Below the pieces are notes generated by a model that searched no databases, was not told the origin of the DNA, and was given only the letters and a program-made list of their open reading frames with translations. This document shows positions 49,773 to 58,136 of a stretch of DNA of 64,000 nt, one piece after another. Origin of the DNA: Synechococcus sp. NB0720_010 (lineage in GTDB: Bacteria; Cyanobacteriota; Cyanobacteriia; PCC-6307; Cyanobiaceae); the NCBI RefSeq assembly GCF_023078835.1, contig NZ_CP090898.1, positions 2,296,045 through 2,360,044 of the forward strand, read 5' to 3'. Made by a program: the position numbers and the translations under genes. Within the stretch, counting starts at the first letter, position 1; each line of letters begins with the position of its first letter.

Positions 49773-50122
49773 GCCGCGGACTCGCAGCGGTAATGGGCGA
49801 TCTCGCCGCCGCCGCGCCGGCGCTCAGCAAAGTCAGGCTTGGCTGGATCGGCGGCCTGCCACCACCAGCGCCCATCGGTGTAACTCGGGGCCCCGGCGTT
49901 GTTGGTGCGGGGCAGTTGCAGGCTCACGCCTCGCCACTCGATCACGACAAAGGCACCAGGAACGGTCCCGCCCGCGCTGTTGGGAATTCCGCTGGCATCC
50001 ACGGCGCCCTGGTGCACTTCGGCGCTCAACGGATCGCCCTCACAGAGGTATTGCGTGGCGCTGGCCTGCAGCGGCCAGAGCAACAGCAGCAAGGCCATTG
50101 CCAGATGGAGTAACGCGGTCAC
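49769..50122 (-). CDS. Small secreted hypothetical protein
   Basis: 117 residues from a GTG at 50122; a TTG at 50155 or an ATG at 50098 are alternatives. A signal peptide (LLHLAMALLLLLWPLQASA) is followed by a compact domain with two cysteines (QYLCEGD and HYRCES) at its ends and tryptophans in between (GRWWWQAAD), reminiscent of lysozyme-inhibitor-like MliC folds. That resemblance is weak. Confidence 0.6.
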   Translation of the reverse strand: MTALLHLAMALLLLLWPLQASATQYLCEGDPLSAEVHQGAVDASGIPNSAGGTVPGAFVVIEWRGVSLQLPRTNNAGAPSYTDGRWWWQAADPAKPDFAERRRGGGEIAHYRCESAA

Positions 50123-50154
50123 GGCAGCGGCACAGCGGAGATCAGGATGGCGCA

Positions 50155-50556
50155 ATGACCCTGGTGCTCGTGTACGACGGCGGCTGCCCCTTTTGCAGTC
50201 ATTTCGCCCTGCGCTCAGAGCTGGTGGGCGGGCTGCCGGGACTGGAGATCCGCGATGGGCGCGCTGATCACGCCCTGCGCACTGAGCTCAAGCGCCGTGG
50301 CCTGGACCTGGCCCGCGGTGCGGTGGTGCTGGAGGGGGACCAGGCCTGGCATGGGGCCGAGGCGATCGCCCAACTCTGCGGCCGGCTGCGCCCGAGTGAT
50401 CCCCTGCTGGCCTTGCTGCGTCAGCTCTTTGCCGCTCCGCCCCAGGCCCGCCGCCTCTATCCCCTTCTGCTCTGGGCACGCCGGCGGGCCTTGCAATGGA
50501 AAGGCCTGCCTGAGGACCCCGATCAAGGGGTGCCTCGGCAGGCCGGCAAGAGCTGA
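50155..50556 (+). CDS. DUF393 (DCC family) thiol-disulfide protein
   Basis: 133 residues starting LVLVYDGGCPFCSHF, the D-G-x-C-x-x-C motif that names the DCC family. The rest matches DUF393 in length. A thioredoxin-like redox role is inferred from CPFC. It ends 12 bases before the converging phycocyanin gene. Confidence 0.85.
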   Translation: MTLVLVYDGGCPFCSHFALRSELVGGLPGLEIRDGRADHALRTELKRRGLDLARGAVVLEGDQAWHGAEAIAQLCGRLRPSDPLLALLRQLFAAPPQARRLYPLLLWARRRALQWKGLPEDPDQGVPRQAGKS

Positions 50557-50568
50557 TCTCAGCGGAGA

Positions 50569-51087
50569 TCAGGCAACAGCAGCAGCAGCGCGATCGAAGT
50601 AGGTGCCGATCTCGCTCATCAGAGCGGAGCAGTCGCCGGGGGTGATGCCGTTGCGATCGTTAGCGATCGAGATGGCAGCGTCCTTCATCTTGCGGATGCC
50701 TTCAGCCACGGAAGCGCCAGGAACGCCCAGGGCCAGGTAGGTCTCACGCAGGCCGTTCAGGCAGCGGTCTTCCAGCACGGAAGCGTCGCCGGTGAACACG
50801 GCGTAGGTGACGTAGCGCAGCACGATCTCCATGTCGCGCAGGCAAGCAGCCATGCGACGGTGGGTGTAAGCGTTACCGCCGGGGGCGATCAGAGCGGGCT
50901 GCTCGTCGAACAGCGCGCGGGCTGCATTGGTGACGATGGCAGAAGCGTTGGAGGTGATGCGGTTCACAGCATCCATGCGCTTGTTGCTCTCGCTCACCAT
51001 GGCGGCGAGGGCATCAATCTGACCAGCGTTCAGGAATTCGCCGCGGGCGTCAGCCTGGGCAACAACCTTGGTGAAAGCGTCGAACAT
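50569..51087 (-). CDS. cpcB: C-phycocyanin beta subunit, without an adjacent alpha gene
   Basis: 172 residues, the exact family length, starting [17 protein letters not shown]. Chromophore cysteines C82 ([12 protein letters not shown]) and C153 ([11 protein letters not shown]) and the methylated-Asn site N72 (GGN) are all present. It is a rod pigment subunit of the phycobilisome that normally pairs with CpcA. Here no cpcA follows: the next gene downstream converges from the other strand. An intact reading frame indicates function, either with CpcA encoded elsewhere or as a second cpcB copy. A TTG two codons upstream is not needed. Confidence 0.96.
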   Translation of the reverse strand: MFDAFTKVVAQADARGEFLNAGQIDALAAMVSESNKRMDAVNRITSNASAIVTNAARALFDEQPALIAPGGNAYTHRRMAACLRDMEIVLRYVTYAVFTGDASVLEDRCLNGLRETYLALGVPGASVAEGIRKMKDAAISIANDRNGITPGDCSALMSEIGTYFDRAAAAVA

Positions 51088-51174
51088 GAACAATTGTGTT
51101 CTTGTCCTCAGAATGTAGGGAGGCCCTGGGCGCGAGCGTGAGCACTACGGTCAGGACGCGCCCAACGCTCAGGC

Positions 51175-52215
51175 ATGCAAGACGTCGTTCAGGCCTATTA
51201 CGGCAAGGAACTGCAGAGCACCGCTGATCTCAAGACCAGTGCCTGCTGCGATGCCGACGCGGTCCCCAACTGGCTCAAGCCCCTCTTAAGCCGGGTCCAC
51301 CCTGAGGTGAGCAGCCGCTACTACGGCTGCGGTTTGGTCTGCCCGCCCCAGTTGGAGGGCTGCCGCGTGCTGGATCTCGGCAGTGGCAGTGGCCGCGATG
51401 TCTATCTGCTCTCCCAGTTGGTGGGTGCCTCGGGTGAGGTCGTCGGGGTGGACATGACCCCGGAACAGCTGGCGGTGGCTCGGGAGTACCTGCCGTTCCA
51501 TGCGGAGCAATTTGGCTATGCCAACGTCCGCTTTCTCGAGGGGCAGATCGAGCGGCTGGAGGAGCTGGATCTGCAGCCCGCCAGCTTTGACGTCATCGTC
51601 AGCAACTGCGTCTTGAATCTCTCCACCGACAAGCCTGCGGTCTTGAGGGGTATTCAGCGGCTCCTGAAGCCCGGTGGGGAGTTCTATTTCTCGGACGTCT
51701 ACGTGGACCGGCGCCTACCGGCGGCCGTTCAGCGTCATCCGGTGCTCTACGGCGAATGCCTGGGCGGAGCGCTCTATTGGAATGACTTCCTGCGGATGGC
51801 CCGCGGGGCGGCCTTCACGGATCCGCGCCTGGTGAGCGACCGTCCCCTGGAGATCACCGAGCCCCAGCTGGCGGCTCTGGTGGGTGAGGCCCGCTTCTAC
51901 TCCGCCACCTACCGGCTCTTCAACATCCCTGAACTGGAGGATGCCTGCGAGGACCACGGTCAGGCCGTCATCTACCGCGGCTCCATCGACCAGGCGCCCA
52001 CGCGACTGGAGTTCGACAAGCACCACAGCATCGAGGCCGGCAAGGTCTTCCCGGTCTGCGGGAACACCTATCGGATGCTGCACCAGACCCGTTTCGCTCC
52101 CCACTTCCAGTTCATCGGGGACTTTGATCGCCACTACGGGCTGTTTGAGGGTTGCGGTTCGGCCATTCCCTTTGACCAGCTCGCCGCTGTCAGTGCGGCG
52201 GCGAGCTGCTGCTGA
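51175..52215 (+). CDS. arsM: ArsM-like SAM-dependent methyltransferase
   Basis: 346 residues. The SAM motif is CRVLDLGSGSGRDVYLLSQL, followed by VVGVDMTPEQ. Cysteines expected of arsenite methyltransferases are placed in SACCDAD, YYGCGLVCPP, IVSNCVLNLS and GECLGGALY, and a CC pair ends the protein. The reaction would be stepwise methylation of As(III). No other ars gene is adjacent. It is divergent from cpcB, and only 87 bases separate the starts. Confidence 0.85.
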   Translation: MQDVVQAYYGKELQSTADLKTSACCDADAVPNWLKPLLSRVHPEVSSRYYGCGLVCPPQLEGCRVLDLGSGSGRDVYLLSQLVGASGEVVGVDMTPEQLAVAREYLPFHAEQFGYANVRFLEGQIERLEELDLQPASFDVIVSNCVLNLSTDKPAVLRGIQRLLKPGGEFYFSDVYVDRRLPAAVQRHPVLYGECLGGALYWNDFLRMARGAAFTDPRLVSDRPLEITEPQLAALVGEARFYSATYRLFNIPELEDACEDHGQAVIYRGSIDQAPTRLEFDKHHSIEAGKVFPVCGNTYRMLHQTRFAPHFQFIGDFDRHYGLFEGCGSAIPFDQLAAVSAAASCC

Positions 52216-52239
52216 TGGCCTGGGCTCAAGCCTTGGCTT

Positions 52240-52398
52240 TTAACCGAAAAAGCCCTTGCTGTTGAGCCAGAGCCCTAAGCCCAGCATCGGTACGAACACG
52301 GCGCCAGCGATCTGGAGCTTGATGCGCATGGCCGAGGGTTCGGCTTTGACCGGCTGTGCTGGCTTGGTCGAGGTCTTCTTGGAGCGGGATTTCGCCAT
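52240..52398 (-). CDS. 52-residue basic membrane peptide
   Basis: Minus-strand ATG at 52398: a Lys/Ser/Thr/Pro-rich N-terminus (MAKSRSKKTSTKPAQPVKAE), then RIKLQIAGAVFVPMLGLGLW as a single membrane helix and NSKGFFG at the end. Upstream GGGGG lies before the ATG. The overlapping 67-residue frame is a shadow. Small proteins of this layout are common in picocyanobacteria; the function is unknown. Confidence 0.65.
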   Translation of the reverse strand: MAKSRSKKTSTKPAQPVKAEPSAMRIKLQIAGAVFVPMLGLGLWLNSKGFFG

Positions 52399-52415
52399 GG
52401 GGGTGGGGGCCGGAG

Positions 52416-53063
52416 TTAGCGGTGCTCAATCAGATCGGAGGCGGAGTAGCGGACCTTGGCGAGGCCGGCGTACTTGTCCTCGGCGCTGCGGTAGCCGCAG
52501 GCGCAGACCACGCAGCTTTGGTAATCGCTGCTCTCGAGTCCCAGGATCTTGTCGTAGTCGCTGGGACTGAAGCCCTCGATGGCGCAGGTGTCCACCTCCA
52601 ACAGGGCGGCGCTGGTGAGCAGGTTGCCCAGGGCGATATAGACCTGGTTGGCGCTCCACTGGCCAATGGCCTGGCTACGGGGTCCGTCGATCAGATCCAC
52701 CTGAATCATCTGGCGGTACCCCTCGAGCAGGCTGGCGTCGATGCCCCGGGTTGAGGCGGTGGCCTCGATCAGCCGATCGGCATCGGCGGCCAGGATCTCC
52801 CGCTTCTTCAGCAGCACCACCAGGTGGGAGCAGTCGGTGATTTGAGATTGGTTCCAGGAGTGGGGGCGTAGCTGGGCCCGCAGCTCGGCGTCGGTGATGA
52901 CCAAGAACTTCCAGGGCTGGAGCCCATAGGACGAGGCCGTTAGAACCAAGGCGGACTCAAGCGCCTCCCAGGTTTCAGTCGGGATGCGCTGGCTGGGATC
53001 GAAGGTCTTCGTGGCGTAGCGCCACTGCAGGGCCTGCAGCAGTTGCGGGGAGGCCGTCGCCAT
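52416..53063 (-). CDS. Nitroreductase-family FMN oxidoreductase
   Basis: 215 residues from the ATG at 53063. The fold signatures are QALQWRYATKTFD (FMN contact), ALVLTASSYGLQPWKFLVIT and VYIALGNLLTSAALLEVDTC with AIEGF near residue 165. It probably reduces nitro compounds, quinones or related acceptors with NAD(P)H. The exact substrate is unknown. Confidence 0.88.
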   Translation of the reverse strand: MATASPQLLQALQWRYATKTFDPSQRIPTETWEALESALVLTASSYGLQPWKFLVITDAELRAQLRPHSWNQSQITDCSHLVVLLKKREILAADADRLIEATASTRGIDASLLEGYRQMIQVDLIDGPRSQAIGQWSANQVYIALGNLLTSAALLEVDTCAIEGFSPSDYDKILGLESSDYQSCVVCACGYRSAEDKYAGLAKVRYSASDLIEHR

Positions 53064-53094
53064 CAAGGTTCAGTCGTTGGCCACAGCTTCCCAT

Positions 53095-54078
53095 TCAGCC
53101 CGCAGCACCTGAGGGCCCGATCTGACCGCTGACCCAGTAGCGGACCCGTTCCGGATGCTGATCGAGGTACGCGTCCACGGCGGACTGGGCCGTGTCTTGA
53201 TGGGCCTTCAACAACACCTCGGCCAGATCGGCATCGGGGATCCGAAAGCGCGTCAAGAAATCGGTGACCTCAGGGGCGAGAGCACTGAGGTCTGGCTGGC
53301 CGATGGCGTGGATCCATTCAGTTCCTCCGAAGGCGCGTTTGGGGTCGCTGAGGAATCGCAGTTTGTAGCGAGCAAACATCCAGTGGGGTGTCCAGCTGGT
53401 GACCACGACCCAACGACGCTCGCGGATGGCCTGGTCCAGCACGGCACTCATCGCTGCACTGCTCGAGGCCACCAACTTGATCGCGCTGAGGTCGTAGTCC
53501 TTCAGGGCGACCTGTGAGAGCTGATTCAGGCCCGATCCCGGGTCGATCCCTTGAACCTGATGGTCAAAGCGCGCAGCAATGGAGGCTTGGCGGAGATCGC
53601 CAATGGAGTTGACCAGATCCGGATCGACGTAGTCGGGGACGACCCAGCCCAGCCGTCCGGAGTACATCGGACCGAGGTCTAAGACCCGATCGCGGACGCG
53701 CTTCCAGTAGTCCCGATGGGTCAGGGGAAGCCAGGCCATCAACATCAAATCCAGATCCCCTCGGGCAACGGAGGCGTATTGGATGCCGATGTCGGCCAGG
53801 ACGCGTTCGACGGGCCAGCCCAGTTCCGTCTCGATCAGTTGCTTGGCCATCAGGCTGATCACCTCCGCATCAGCCCAGGGGGACCAGCCCAGTCGTAAGG
53901 GTCTCCGCTCAGTCCGGCCCTGCGCCTGAATTGTGCTTTGAGCCAGGGATTCGCTGCTGTTGCGTTGGCCCCCCTGTTGTTGGCGACCCAACTGGACCAA
54001 GCTCGCCAGCGAGAGTCCCGCCAGGCCCATGCCGCCCACCAGGGCGCTGCGCCGTGACCAGCGTGGAGCGTCGCTCAT
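53095..54078 (-). CDS. proX: Glycine betaine/proline-type ABC substrate-binding protein
   Basis: 327 residues from the ATG at 54078. A twin-arginine-like export signal (SRRSALVGGMGLAGLSLASL) replaces the usual lipobox, then LRLGWSPWADAEVISLMAKQ starts the OpuAC-type domain. Aromatic residues that could form the betaine cage lie in SPWADA, DYWKR, YSGRLGWVVPDY and TSWTPHWMF. Its start overlaps the permease stop by four bases. It is the last gene of the V-W-X operon. Confidence 0.9.
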   Translation of the reverse strand: MSDAPRWSRRSALVGGMGLAGLSLASLVQLGRQQQGGQRNSSESLAQSTIQAQGRTERRPLRLGWSPWADAEVISLMAKQLIETELGWPVERVLADIGIQYASVARGDLDLMLMAWLPLTHRDYWKRVRDRVLDLGPMYSGRLGWVVPDYVDPDLVNSIGDLRQASIAARFDHQVQGIDPGSGLNQLSQVALKDYDLSAIKLVASSSAAMSAVLDQAIRERRWVVVTSWTPHWMFARYKLRFLSDPKRAFGGTEWIHAIGQPDLSALAPEVTDFLTRFRIPDADLAEVLLKAHQDTAQSAVDAYLDQHPERVRYWVSGQIGPSGAAG

Positions 54079-54935
54079 CGTTGTCTCCGGGCGTTGCTGG
54101 GTGAGAGGCCCTGGCTCAGGCGATCGAGAATCACCGCCAGGATCACCACCGCGATTCCCCCCTCGAAGCCCAGGCCAACATTGAGCTGTTGAATGCCTCT
54201 GAGCACGACATCGCCGAGGCCGCCTCCGCCGATCATTGAGGTGATGACCACCATGGAGAGCGCCAACATGATGGTCTGGTTGACCCCGCTCATCACCGTC
54301 GGTAGAGCGCTGGGGAGTTGCACCATCCACAGCAGTTGCAGGTCGCTGCAACCAAAGGACCGTCCGGCCTCCACCAGATCTGTGGGCACCTGAGTGATCC
54401 CCAGGTAGGTGAGCCGCACGATCGGAGGCATGGCGAAGATCAAGGTGGCGATGATCGCGGGAACGGCTCCTGTGCTGAACAACATCACCGCCGGGATGAG
54501 GTAGACGAAGGCCGGCATCGTCTGCATCAGATCCAGTCCGGGGCGCAGCAGTCTCCAGAGCCAGGGCTGACGGGTCCCAAGCACCGCCAGGGGAAAGCCC
54601 AGAAGCAAGGCCAACAGTGAGGAGGTGATCACGAGGGCCAAGGTGGCGAGCATCGGCTCCCAAAGACCCAGGGCCAGGACCAGGTTCAAGCCCAGCAGGC
54701 TGAAGAGGGCAAAGCTGCCTCCCACCAAACGCCACCCCACCACGGCAACGACCAGGGCAAACAGCCATGGCGCGGGTTGAGCCAGGACGAACTCAAGCGT
54801 TGCGGTCAATCGCTCAATGGCGACCTGGACCACGTCGAAGAGGCCCTGGCCGTTGTTTAAGAGCCACTCCACAGCGGCATCTACCCCTAGCCCCAGCGGC
54901 CCGGCCTGCTCGAGACTCGCCAGCGTGAGCACCAT
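54075..54935 (-). CDS. proW: Glycine betaine/proline-type ABC permease
   Basis: 286 residues with about seven membrane helices and the EAA loop (LVEAGRSFGCSDLQLLWMVQ) that docks to the ATPase, followed by LPSALPTVMSGVNQTIMLAL and the conserved SMIGGGGLG. The first 75 residues are an N-terminal extension with one helix. The start is coupled to the proV stop (TGATG). Confidence 0.92.
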   Translation of the reverse strand: MVLTLASLEQAGPLGLGVDAAVEWLLNNGQGLFDVVQVAIERLTATLEFVLAQPAPWLFALVVAVVGWRLVGGSFALFSLLGLNLVLALGLWEPMLATLALVITSSLLALLLGFPLAVLGTRQPWLWRLLRPGLDLMQTMPAFVYLIPAVMLFSTGAVPAIIATLIFAMPPIVRLTYLGITQVPTDLVEAGRSFGCSDLQLLWMVQLPSALPTVMSGVNQTIMLALSMVVITSMIGGGGLGDVVLRGIQQLNVGLGFEGGIAVVILAVILDRLSQGLSPSNARRQR

Positions 54936-55963
54936 CAGCCCTGCTCCTTAAGGGCCTGCAGCAGCCCCCTTGGTGTCACCACTCCCAATGGTCGTCGTTC
55001 AGGGTCCAGAACGGGGGTGGGCCAGGGGTTGCTTGAGACCGCATGAATGGCCTCGTTCAGCAGGAGTTCCGAGGGGAGAGCTCCGGCGGCTGAAGCCTCG
55101 ATCCAAATGTTCTCTGGGTTGCGTAGGCCTTGGAAGCGTCCCTCGGAATCCAGGCTGAGAGTGATCCCCAGGTCTTCGGGGATGGGTTCGACGATCTGCC
55201 GCAGGGTGAGCACCGAACCCCGATCGACCGTTTGAAAGAAGGCCCGGACCGCGGGGTTCGCCGGTGCTTCAAGGAGCTCCTGGGGTGTTCCGCACTGCAG
55301 CACCTCCCCCGATTGCATCAGGGCGATGCGATCGCCAATGCGGATGGCCTCATCGAGGTCATGGGAGATGAACACCACTGTGCGTCGCTGTTCGGCCTGC
55401 AGGTCCAGCAGTAGGTCCTGCATGTCTCGGCGGATGAGCGGATCGAGGGCGGAGAAGGCCTCATCCATCAACAGGATCGGGGGATCCAGCGCCAGGGCCC
55501 GGGCCAGTCCCACCCGCTGCTGCATCCCTCCGGATAGTTGGGCTGGCTTCTGCTTCAACTGGCTGCCCAGCCCCACCCGCTCCAGGGCACGTCTGGCTTG
55601 CTTCTGACGCTCCGCCCTGGGAACGCCGGCCACCTCCAGGCCAAACGCAGCGTTGTCGAGAACGCTGCGTTGCGGGAACAGGGCAAAGGACTGGAAGACC
55701 ATGGCCATGGCGTTCCGGCGCAGTTGGTTGAGCGCCTTTGGAGAGAGTGTCGCCAGGGCCTGGCCGCGCACTTGCACGGATCCCGAGCTGGGCTCGATCA
55801 GTCCGTTAATCATGCGCAACAAGGTGGACTTCCCCGAGCCCGAGAGGCCCATCACCACAAAGATCTCGCCGGGTTGGATCGTGAGGGAGACCTGCTGGAC
55901 AGCCGCTTTGGGCTGCCCCAAGAACTGCTTTGAAACGGCTTGAAGTGTGATCTCTGCAGACAC
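54935..55963 (-). CDS. proV: Glycine betaine/proline-type ABC ATPase
   Basis: 342 residues: Walker A GLSGSGKSTLLRM, signature LSGGMQQRVGLARAL, Walker B ILLMDEAFSALDP and switch ISHDLDEAI. The C-terminal 100 residues form a CBS-like regulatory region (AIHAVSSNPWPTPVLD, RRPLGVVTPRGLL), as in osmoregulated OpuA/ProU ATPases that sense ionic strength. It heads the operon and is divergent from the betaine synthesis genes. Confidence 0.93.
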   Translation of the reverse strand: MSAEITLQAVSKQFLGQPKAAVQQVSLTIQPGEIFVVMGLSGSGKSTLLRMINGLIEPSSGSVQVRGQALATLSPKALNQLRRNAMAMVFQSFALFPQRSVLDNAAFGLEVAGVPRAERQKQARRALERVGLGSQLKQKPAQLSGGMQQRVGLARALALDPPILLMDEAFSALDPLIRRDMQDLLLDLQAEQRRTVVFISHDLDEAIRIGDRIALMQSGEVLQCGTPQELLEAPANPAVRAFFQTVDRGSVLTLRQIVEPIPEDLGITLSLDSEGRFQGLRNPENIWIEASAAGALPSELLLNEAIHAVSSNPWPTPVLDPERRPLGVVTPRGLLQALKEQG

Positions 55964-56281
55964 CTCAAAGCCGAAGCACTGCGGCGACCCTAGCGATCAA
56001 AAGCTCAATCAACAGGCTGAAGGGTGATCGTCAGGTCTTTAGCAAGTTCAAACATTTGCTCGAATGGCCTTTGCTCACTTTGATGTCGGCGACTGAGCGG
56101 CAATCAGATCACTTTGCAGCTTGAAGCAACCACTGACAGCCCTAGGCCTCATCGATAGGTTGCGGCCATGGCTTAGTTCACGACTTCGTGAACTGTGTCC
56201 GGAGGCCTCTTCAGAGGTGATCCCCCAGCCCTATTGCTGAGCCCTGAAGGTTTGCGTCTATCGGTGGCTCCCGAGGATTGA
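55964..56281. other. Divergent regulatory region between proVWX and betaine synthesis genes
   Basis: 318 bases without a gene. It contains the 20-bp palindrome described separately, a smaller CCTCTTCAGAGG repeat near 56205, and AT-richer stretches (for example 56035-56085) that may be promoters for both directions. No riboswitch is recognised. Confidence 0.6.
56175..56194. promoter_or_regulatory. Perfect 20-bp palindrome, candidate operator
   Basis: AGTTCACGA and TCGTGAACT are exact inverted copies around a CT centre. It lies 88 bases before the GSMT start and 212 bases before proV. The length and symmetry fit a dimeric repressor site for salt- or betaine-dependent control. Confidence 0.6.
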
Positions 56282-57154
56282 ATGACGACATCCCACCGCA
56301 CACAAGCATCCTCGGCCCATCGGCCGAAGACTGCTGGAGCAATGGATGAGCAGCGGTTTGGTGCCGCTCCTGAATCTGTTCGTGAGACCGATCACTATCA
56401 GCAGGAGTACATCGAGCAGTTCGCTGATCGATGGGATCGCCTGATCGATTGGGAGGCCCGCGCGCAGGCGGAGGGTGATTTCTATATCCGGATCCTGCGC
56501 GAGCACGGGGTGAAGTCCGTGCTGGACGTCGCGACGGGGACGGGGTTCCACTCCATTCGCCTCCTCCAAGAAGGTTTTGATGTGGTGAGTGCCGATGGCA
56601 GTCCCAACATGCTCGCCCGCGCCTTCCGCAATGCCCGAGATCGTGATCAGCTCCTGCGGACTGCCCAGGCGGACTGGCGCTTTCTGAACCGGGATATCCA
56701 CGGCACGTTTGATGCTGTGATTTGTTTGGGTAATTCTTTTACGCACCTGTTTCGCGAGCGTGATCGGCGTAAATCTCTGGCGGAGTATTACGCCGTCTTG
56801 AAGCACAACGGCCTGCTGATTCTCGACCATCGCAATTACGACCGCCTGCTTGAAGGTGGTGCCGCCGTGAAGCAGGGGAAGGGGACGGTCTATTGCGGAG
56901 AGGATGTCTCAGTGAGCCCCGATTGTGTGGATGAGGGTCTTGCTCGCTTCCGCTATGCCTTCAGTGATGGCAGTACTTTCCACCTCAACATGTTCCCGCT
57001 TCGCTATGGCTATGTGCGTCGCTTAATGCGCGAGGTGGGTTTCCAGAAAATCACCAGTTACGGCGATTACCAGCGCGGCAAGGATGATCCTGACTTTTAT
57101 GCCCATGTGGCCCATAAGGCCTATGAGGTTGATGGCGATACAACGGTGATCTAG
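56282..57154 (+). CDS. Glycine/sarcosine N-methyltransferase
   Basis: 290 residues; the first two steps of betaine synthesis, glycine to sarcosine to dimethylglycine, with SAM as donor. The SAM motif is VLDVATGTGFHSIRLLQEGF, then VSADGSPNML. VICLGNSFTHLF and LILDHRNYDRLL are typical of GSMT. The N-terminus has about 35 extra residues before YIEQFADRWDRLIDWEARAQ. It is separated from the next methyltransferase by two bases. Confidence 0.95.
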   Translation: MTTSHRTQASSAHRPKTAGAMDEQRFGAAPESVRETDHYQQEYIEQFADRWDRLIDWEARAQAEGDFYIRILREHGVKSVLDVATGTGFHSIRLLQEGFDVVSADGSPNMLARAFRNARDRDQLLRTAQADWRFLNRDIHGTFDAVICLGNSFTHLFRERDRRKSLAEYYAVLKHNGLLILDHRNYDRLLEGGAAVKQGKGTVYCGEDVSVSPDCVDEGLARFRYAFSDGSTFHLNMFPLRYGYVRRLMREVGFQKITSYGDYQRGKDDPDFYAHVAHKAYEVDGDTTVI

Positions 57155-57156
57155 TC

Positions 57157-58008
57157 ATGACTCAGACCCAGTTCTCAGTCGCTGAGCGCACGGCTTCGGA
57201 CTACTACGACAGCGTCGATGCTGATCGCTTCTATGAAGAGGTCTGGGGTGGCGAAGACATTCACATCGGTCTCTATGACTCCGATGCCGAGGCCATCGCA
57301 CCTGCCAGTCAGCGCACGGTCAATGCCTTAATTGAATTGATCGGAACGCTCCCACCTGGGGCGACGGTTGTTGATTTGGGTTCGGGCTACGGCGGCGCCG
57401 CCCGCCGCCTCGCCAAGGAGTTCGGGGCCCGCGTTGAGGCGATCAATATTTCCGCCGTTGAGAACGCTCGCCATTGCCAGCTCAATGAACGCGCTGGATT
57501 GCAAGGGCAAATCCAGGTGCATGACGCCTCCTTTGAGGACGTTCCGCTTCCGGCCGGTTGTGCCGATGTGGTCTGGAGTCAGGACGCCATCCTTCACTCA
57601 GGCGACCGGCAGAAAGTCCTTCAAGAGGCTGCGCGCCTGCTGAAGCCGGGGGGGGTCATGGTCTTGACCGATCCGATGGCCGCCGATGGGGTGGAGGCCG
57701 CGTCCCTCACGGCCATCCTCGATCGCATTCATCTCCCGGACCTCGGGTCACCGGATCGCTATCAGCAGTGGGCGGGCCAGGCCGGACTCGTGCGGGAGGT
57801 CTGGCAGGACCAGACGGCGATGCTGGTTCGCCATTACAGCCGTGTTCGCGAGGAGCTCACGCGACGGGAGCAGGAGCTGCAGGCCAAGATCAGCCCGGAA
57901 TACCTCCAGCGCATGGCCGCGGGCCTGGGGCACTGGATTGAAGGAGGGCAGCAGGGGCGCCTGAGTTGGGGGTTAATGCGCTTCCGCAAGCCAGCTGCAG
58001 AGGTCTGA
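57157..58008 (+). CDS. Dimethylglycine N-methyltransferase
   Basis: 283 residues; the last methylation of betaine synthesis (some enzymes also use sarcosine). SAM-binding VVDLGSGYGGAARRLAKEFG, then VEAINISAVENARH and SQDAILHSGDRQKVLQEAAR. FYEEVWGGEDIHIGLY at residues 25-40 is the family hallmark. It follows GSMT by two bases and shares its stop (TGATG) with the start of a 41-residue membrane peptide. Confidence 0.95.
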   Translation: MTQTQFSVAERTASDYYDSVDADRFYEEVWGGEDIHIGLYDSDAEAIAPASQRTVNALIELIGTLPPGATVVDLGSGYGGAARRLAKEFGARVEAINISAVENARHCQLNERAGLQGQIQVHDASFEDVPLPAGCADVVWSQDAILHSGDRQKVLQEAARLLKPGGVMVLTDPMAADGVEAASLTAILDRIHLPDLGSPDRYQQWAGQAGLVREVWQDQTAMLVRHYSRVREELTRREQELQAKISPEYLQRMAAGLGHWIEGGQQGRLSWGLMRFRKPAAEV

Positions 58009-58133
58009 TGGATTCGTTCGCGGGCGCTGTCTTGATCTTTGTGGTGGGCGGTGTCGTCACCTTGGCGACCACCGTGATGGTGATTCAGGGCCATCTGCAC
58101 TGGCGTGGCCGGGATCCCTGGGGGGAGGGCTAA
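58008..58133 (+). CDS. 41-residue membrane peptide, possible symporter accessory subunit
   Basis: ATG at 58008 overlaps the methyltransferase stop and the peptide ends three bases before the symporter start. It is one membrane helix (AVLIFVVGGVVTLATTVMVI) followed by HLHWRGRDPWGEG. Small one-helix proteins beside SSS symporters have been noted in other prokaryotes as accessory subunits. The placement here makes that the best guess. Confidence 0.65.
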   Translation: MDSFAGAVLIFVVGGVVTLATTVMVIQGHLHWRGRDPWGEG

Positions 58134-58136
58134 GTC

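Noticed and set aside
52226-52429. 67-residue minus-strand frame downstream of arsM
   Set aside because: A different minus-strand frame (52240-52398) gives a coherent 52-residue basic membrane peptide. The 67-residue frame is its shadow.
53095-54768. 557-residue reading of the betaine-binding protein
   Set aside because: The first 230 residues are an antisense-free but out-of-frame reading through proW. The true start, with a signal peptide, is the ATG at 54078.
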